A stretch of 8,781 nt of DNA, taken from the NCBI GenBank assembly GCA_002338655.1, contig DDIU01000028.1:1-8781 (forward strand). Direction: 5' to 3'. Position 1 is the first letter of the stretch; every line of letters starts with the position of its first letter. Source of the DNA: Flammeovirgaceae bacterium UBA1842. GTDB lineage: Bacteria > Bacteroidota > Bacteroidia > Cytophagales > Cyclobacteriaceae. This document shows, one piece after another, positions 6,827-8,781 of this stretch. The translations under genes and the position numbers were made by a program. The notes under the pieces were generated by a model, which had not been told where the DNA came from, did no database searches, and saw only the letters and a list, made by a program, of their open reading frames with translations.

Positions 6827-7354
6827 ATGATAATGATCAGAATTACATTTTTAGCTTTTTTATCGTTGTTTTCAGGCATTCTTTTCGCCCAAACAAACGA
6901 ATTAACTACGGTGATCTTGGTCCGCCATGCTGAAAAGGGATTTGATGAAGCTGGTGATCCTGATTTGACCGAAGAAGGCACAAACAGAGCAATAGAGCTT
7001 AAGCGGATCTTGCATAATCAACATTTTGATGCCATTTATTCCACGCCATTTAAAAGAACAAGACAAACAGTAGCTCCACTGGCGGCTGTCAAAAACCTAG
7101 AAGTATTGGACTATAATCCATTCAAAATGGATGAGGTGATGGATATTATCAATTCCGCTAAGGGAAAAACCATCCTATTTTCAGGGCATTCTAACACTAC
7201 TCCGGTTATTATCAATAAAATTATAGGTAGTGAAGAATATAAATCGATGAGTGAATCAGACTACGACAATATTTACATAGTCACGTTTTCCACTATTGGT
7301 CAGGCAAAAGTGATAGAATTGGAATATGGGGCACATAGTGAAATCACGGACTAA
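6827..7354 (+). CDS. Exported histidine phosphatase family (phosphoglycerate mutase-like) protein
   Basis: 175 residues from the ATG at 6827. Residues 1-21 are a signal peptide (MIMIRITFLAFLSLF..., cleaving near FA|Q22), so the enzyme is probably periplasmic. The catalytic core is recognisable: VILVRHAEK with Arg33 and His34 (the His that is phosphorylated in this superfamily), then DLTEEG, then YSTPFKRTRQT (71-81) with phosphate-binding Arg, and SGHSNTTP with the second catalytic His121. The length and the RHA rather than RHG motif are closer to SixA-type small phosphatases than to glycolytic mutases, and export rules out a glycolytic role. Likely a phosphomonoesterase; substrate unknown. 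Start choice: the frame is open from 6764, but the first residues are not signal-like and overlap the divergent regulatory region; 6833 (MIRITF) is an equally good start. It is divergent from the TPR gene. Confidence 0.85.
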   Translation: MIMIRITFLAFLSLFSGILFAQTNELTTVILVRHAEKGFDEAGDPDLTEEGTNRAIELKRILHNQHFDAIYSTPFKRTRQTVAPLAAVKNLEVLDYNPFKMDEVMDIINSAKGKTILFSGHSNTTPVIINKIIGSEEYKSMSESDYDNIYIVTFSTIGQAKVIELEYGAHSEITD

Positions 7355-7473
7355 TTTTCTGTTAGGCTAAGTTTAAAAATCAGCCAGCTAGGGCAACTAT
7401 TTTGTGACAGCATTGTTGGGTAATAACAACATATTTAAAAATTCTGATGTCTGACTAAAATACTTTAGCATTT

Positions 7474-7562
7474 AAAAATGAAGTTGAATCGAAATTCTAC
7501 CTAAATCTTACCCCTAAGTCCCCTAAAGGAACTTTTCGGCATCGAGAACCTTCATTTTTTTT
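7474..7562 (+). terminator. Terminator-like structured element in the gap before the aldo-keto reductase
   Basis: AAAAATGAAG (7474-7483) pairs with CTTCATTTTT (7550-7559), and the T-run continues to 7562. Inside, TCGA (7489-7492) can pair with TCGA (7542-7545), and AAGT-CC with GG-ACTT (about 7516-7535) can form an inner hairpin with one mismatch. The stem followed by a T-run is terminator-like, but it is 120 bases past the phosphatase stop and encloses 66 bases, longer than a simple terminator. It could be the end of a small RNA or a leader structure for the reductase gene. The rest of the 259-base gap shows only weak dyads. Confidence 0.35.
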
Positions 7563-7613
7563 GATTAAATGTCATCTTTATCTGGATCAGTAATTTAAAC
7601 TCAATATCAACTT

Positions 7614-8609
7614 ATGGAATATAATAGATTAGGAAAATCAGGACTACAAATCAGCAGGCTTTCTTTTGGCTCATGGCTTACATTCGGCAAACAAATAGGT
7701 GACACTACAGCTGAAGACCTCATGAAAACGGCTTACGATGGGGGTATCAACTTTTTTGATAATGCAGAATCCTATGCTGGTGGTAAATCTGAAGAGGTAA
7801 TGGGTGCCGTACTAAAGAAAATGGGCTGGGCGAGAGACAGTTTCATTGTATCCAGCAAGGTGTTTTTTGGTGCTGATGGTGGAAGTGGCCAGTTGTTGCC
7901 CACGCAAAAAGGACTTAGTAGAAAACACGTGGTAGAGGCTTGTGATCAGGCACTGAAAAGGTTAAAAGTAGACTATCTCGATCTATATTTTTGTCATCGG
8001 CCAGATAAGGAAACTCCGATCGAGGAAACAGTTTGGGCTATGCATAATTTGATCCAGCAAGGGAAAGTGCTCTATTGGGGCACTTCAGAATGGAGTGCAC
8101 AAGAGATTATGGAAGCGCATATGGTAGCCCGGCAATACAATTTGATAGGACCTACTATGGAGCAACCACAATATAATATGCTCGTGCGGGACAAAATTGA
8201 AGTGGAGTATAAGCAGATTTATAAAACGGTGGGGCTAGGCACTACAACCTGGTCTCCATTGGCTTCTGGGATATTATCTGGAAAATACAATGAAGGTTTC
8301 CCCAAAGACACTCGTTTGGGCATAGAGGGCTTGGAATGGTTGAAAGATCGCCTCCTTGCTGAAGAAAATTTGAAAAAGGTGAAGAAGATGAGTGCCTTTG
8401 CCAAGGAATTGGGTGTATCGATGCCATTACTTGCATTGGCTTGGTGCCTTAAAAACAGGAATGTAAGTAGCGTTATACTTGGAGCATCCAAGACCGCGCA
8501 GTTAACTGAAAACCTGAAGGCCTTTGATACGGTAAAATTACTTACGGATGAGGTAATGGAAAAAATCGAAGGTATCTTGGACAATGCTCCGGTGCATCCG
8601 GCTTTTTAA
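7614..8609 (+). CDS. Aldo-keto reductase of the Kv-beta / YghZ type
   Basis: A complete 331-residue NADPH-dependent aldo-keto reductase, cytosolic, with no signal peptide. It follows the voltage-gated potassium channel beta-subunit group closely: YNRLGKSGLQISRLSFGSW (3-21), TFGKQI, GLSRKHVVEACDQALKRL (100-117), YWGTSEWSAQEIMEA (154-168), TTWSPLASGILSGKY (211-225) and SSVILGAS (285-292), the last being the cofactor-binding region. The catalytic tetrad is visible as Asp49, Tyr54, Lys82 and His128 (in CHRPD). Animal Kv-beta has Asn at the last place, while the His here is the usual aldo-keto reductase residue. Bacterial members reduce reactive aldehydes such as methylglyoxal, or act on sugars; the substrate here cannot be fixed. 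No channel gene is next to it. The loop before GLSRKH (about 85-99) is a few residues longer than in mammalian Kv-beta. It is monocistronic as far as the window shows. Confidence 0.95.
   Translation: MEYNRLGKSGLQISRLSFGSWLTFGKQIGDTTAEDLMKTAYDGGINFFDNAESYAGGKSEEVMGAVLKKMGWARDSFIVSSKVFFGADGGSGQLLPTQKGLSRKHVVEACDQALKRLKVDYLDLYFCHRPDKETPIEETVWAMHNLIQQGKVLYWGTSEWSAQEIMEAHMVARQYNLIGPTMEQPQYNMLVRDKIEVEYKQIYKTVGLGTTTWSPLASGILSGKYNEGFPKDTRLGIEGLEWLKDRLLAEENLKKVKKMSAFAKELGVSMPLLALAWCLKNRNVSSVILGASKTAQLTENLKAFDTVKLLTDEVMEKIEGILDNAPVHPAF
8589..8607 (+). terminator. Weak terminator-like hairpin over the reductase stop codon
   Basis: CCGG (8589-8592) pairs with CCGG (8598-8601) around TGCAT, followed by C and TTTTT (8603-8607). 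The last T belongs to the TAA stop. The 4-base stem is short for a terminator and lies within translated sequence, so its function is doubtful. A further stem-loop, CTGGA/TCCAG (8615-8629), follows without a T-run. Confidence 0.2.
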
Positions 8610-8670
8610 CCTTGCTGGATTTATTCCAGGACTTGTTCCGGTATCCCTGAATTAGAAGTACTTGCCCTAT

Positions 8671-8686
8671 TTGGTGTAATCACCAA
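8671..8686. repeat. Short perfect hairpin downstream of the reductase gene
   Basis: TTGGTG (8671-8676) and CACCAA (8681-8686) form a perfect 6-base stem with a TAAT loop. There is no T-run on either strand, so termination would be weak. The rest of 8610-8749 has stops in all plus-strand frames and no recognisable gene. Confidence 0.35.
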
Positions 8687-8781
8687 CAAATAAAGGTCAT
8701 TTGCTCGGGTGTAAAGCTTGTCGTAAATAGTAATTGATAGGCTAGTCGTTTATTTCTGACACTTTTTGCATTCGCCCAAAA

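Noticed and set aside
6715..6981. N-terminal extension of the TPR protein (open frame up to 6981)
   Set aside because: It is antisense to the phosphatase catalytic region and would bury a good signal peptide that begins at 6714.
8741..8781. Plus-strand signal-peptide-like reading (LFLTLFAFAQ) at the right edge
   Set aside because: It is preceded by stop codons at about 8734-8740 in frame, with no ATG, GTG or TTG between them and the hydrophobic run.

Overview
The window looks like ordinary chromosomal DNA of an AT-rich member of the Bacteroidota, probably a free-living Cytophagales- or Flavobacteriales-type bacterium (lineage is inference). The reasons are a TonB-dependent receptor with an N-terminal carboxypeptidase-regulatory-like domain paired with a DUF4249 lipoprotein, the absence of clear Shine-Dalgarno sequences before the genes, and matches to the Bacteroidota -7 promoter consensus TAnnTTTG. 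No tRNA, rRNA, insertion sequence, CRISPR array or phage gene is visible.

Layout from left to right. The left edge holds the first 25 codons of a minus-strand gene whose start resembles YheT-type alpha/beta hydrolases. A very AT-rich divergent intergenic region with an 11-bp inverted repeat follows. A two-gene plus-strand operon (231-3430) encodes the outer-membrane TonB-dependent receptor and, 2 bases later, the DUF4249 lipoprotein; a hairpin terminator closes it. A single plus-strand gene (3550-5196) encodes a lipoprotein metallopeptidase of the dipeptidyl-peptidase III (M49) type. It ends at a strong bidirectional terminator shared with the convergent minus-strand genes. Those are a 42-residue single-pass membrane protein (5329-5457), with its own good promoter match, and an exported TPR protein with a C-terminal coiled coil and membrane anchor (5554-6714) that resembles the sensor half of a TPR histidine kinase without its output domain. 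Divergent from it is an exported histidine-phosphatase-family protein (about 6827-7354). A 259-base gap holding a terminator-like structured element leads to a plus-strand aldo-keto reductase of the Kv-beta/YghZ type (7614-8609). The last 172 bases are non-coding apart from a possible minus-strand gene tail at the very edge.

How the parts relate. Only the receptor and DUF4249 gene form a convincing functional unit: substrate capture and TonB-driven import across the outer membrane. Most of the other proteins also act in the envelope (lipoprotein peptidase, exported phosphatase, membrane-anchored TPR protein, small membrane protein), but each seems to have its own transcription signals, and no pathway can be deduced that joins them. 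I find no clear evidence of a new defence or mobile system. The most useful extra observations are the unlisted 42-residue gene, the output-less TPR sensor, the pentapeptide HEVAH zinc motif in the M49 protein and the structured element before the reductase.
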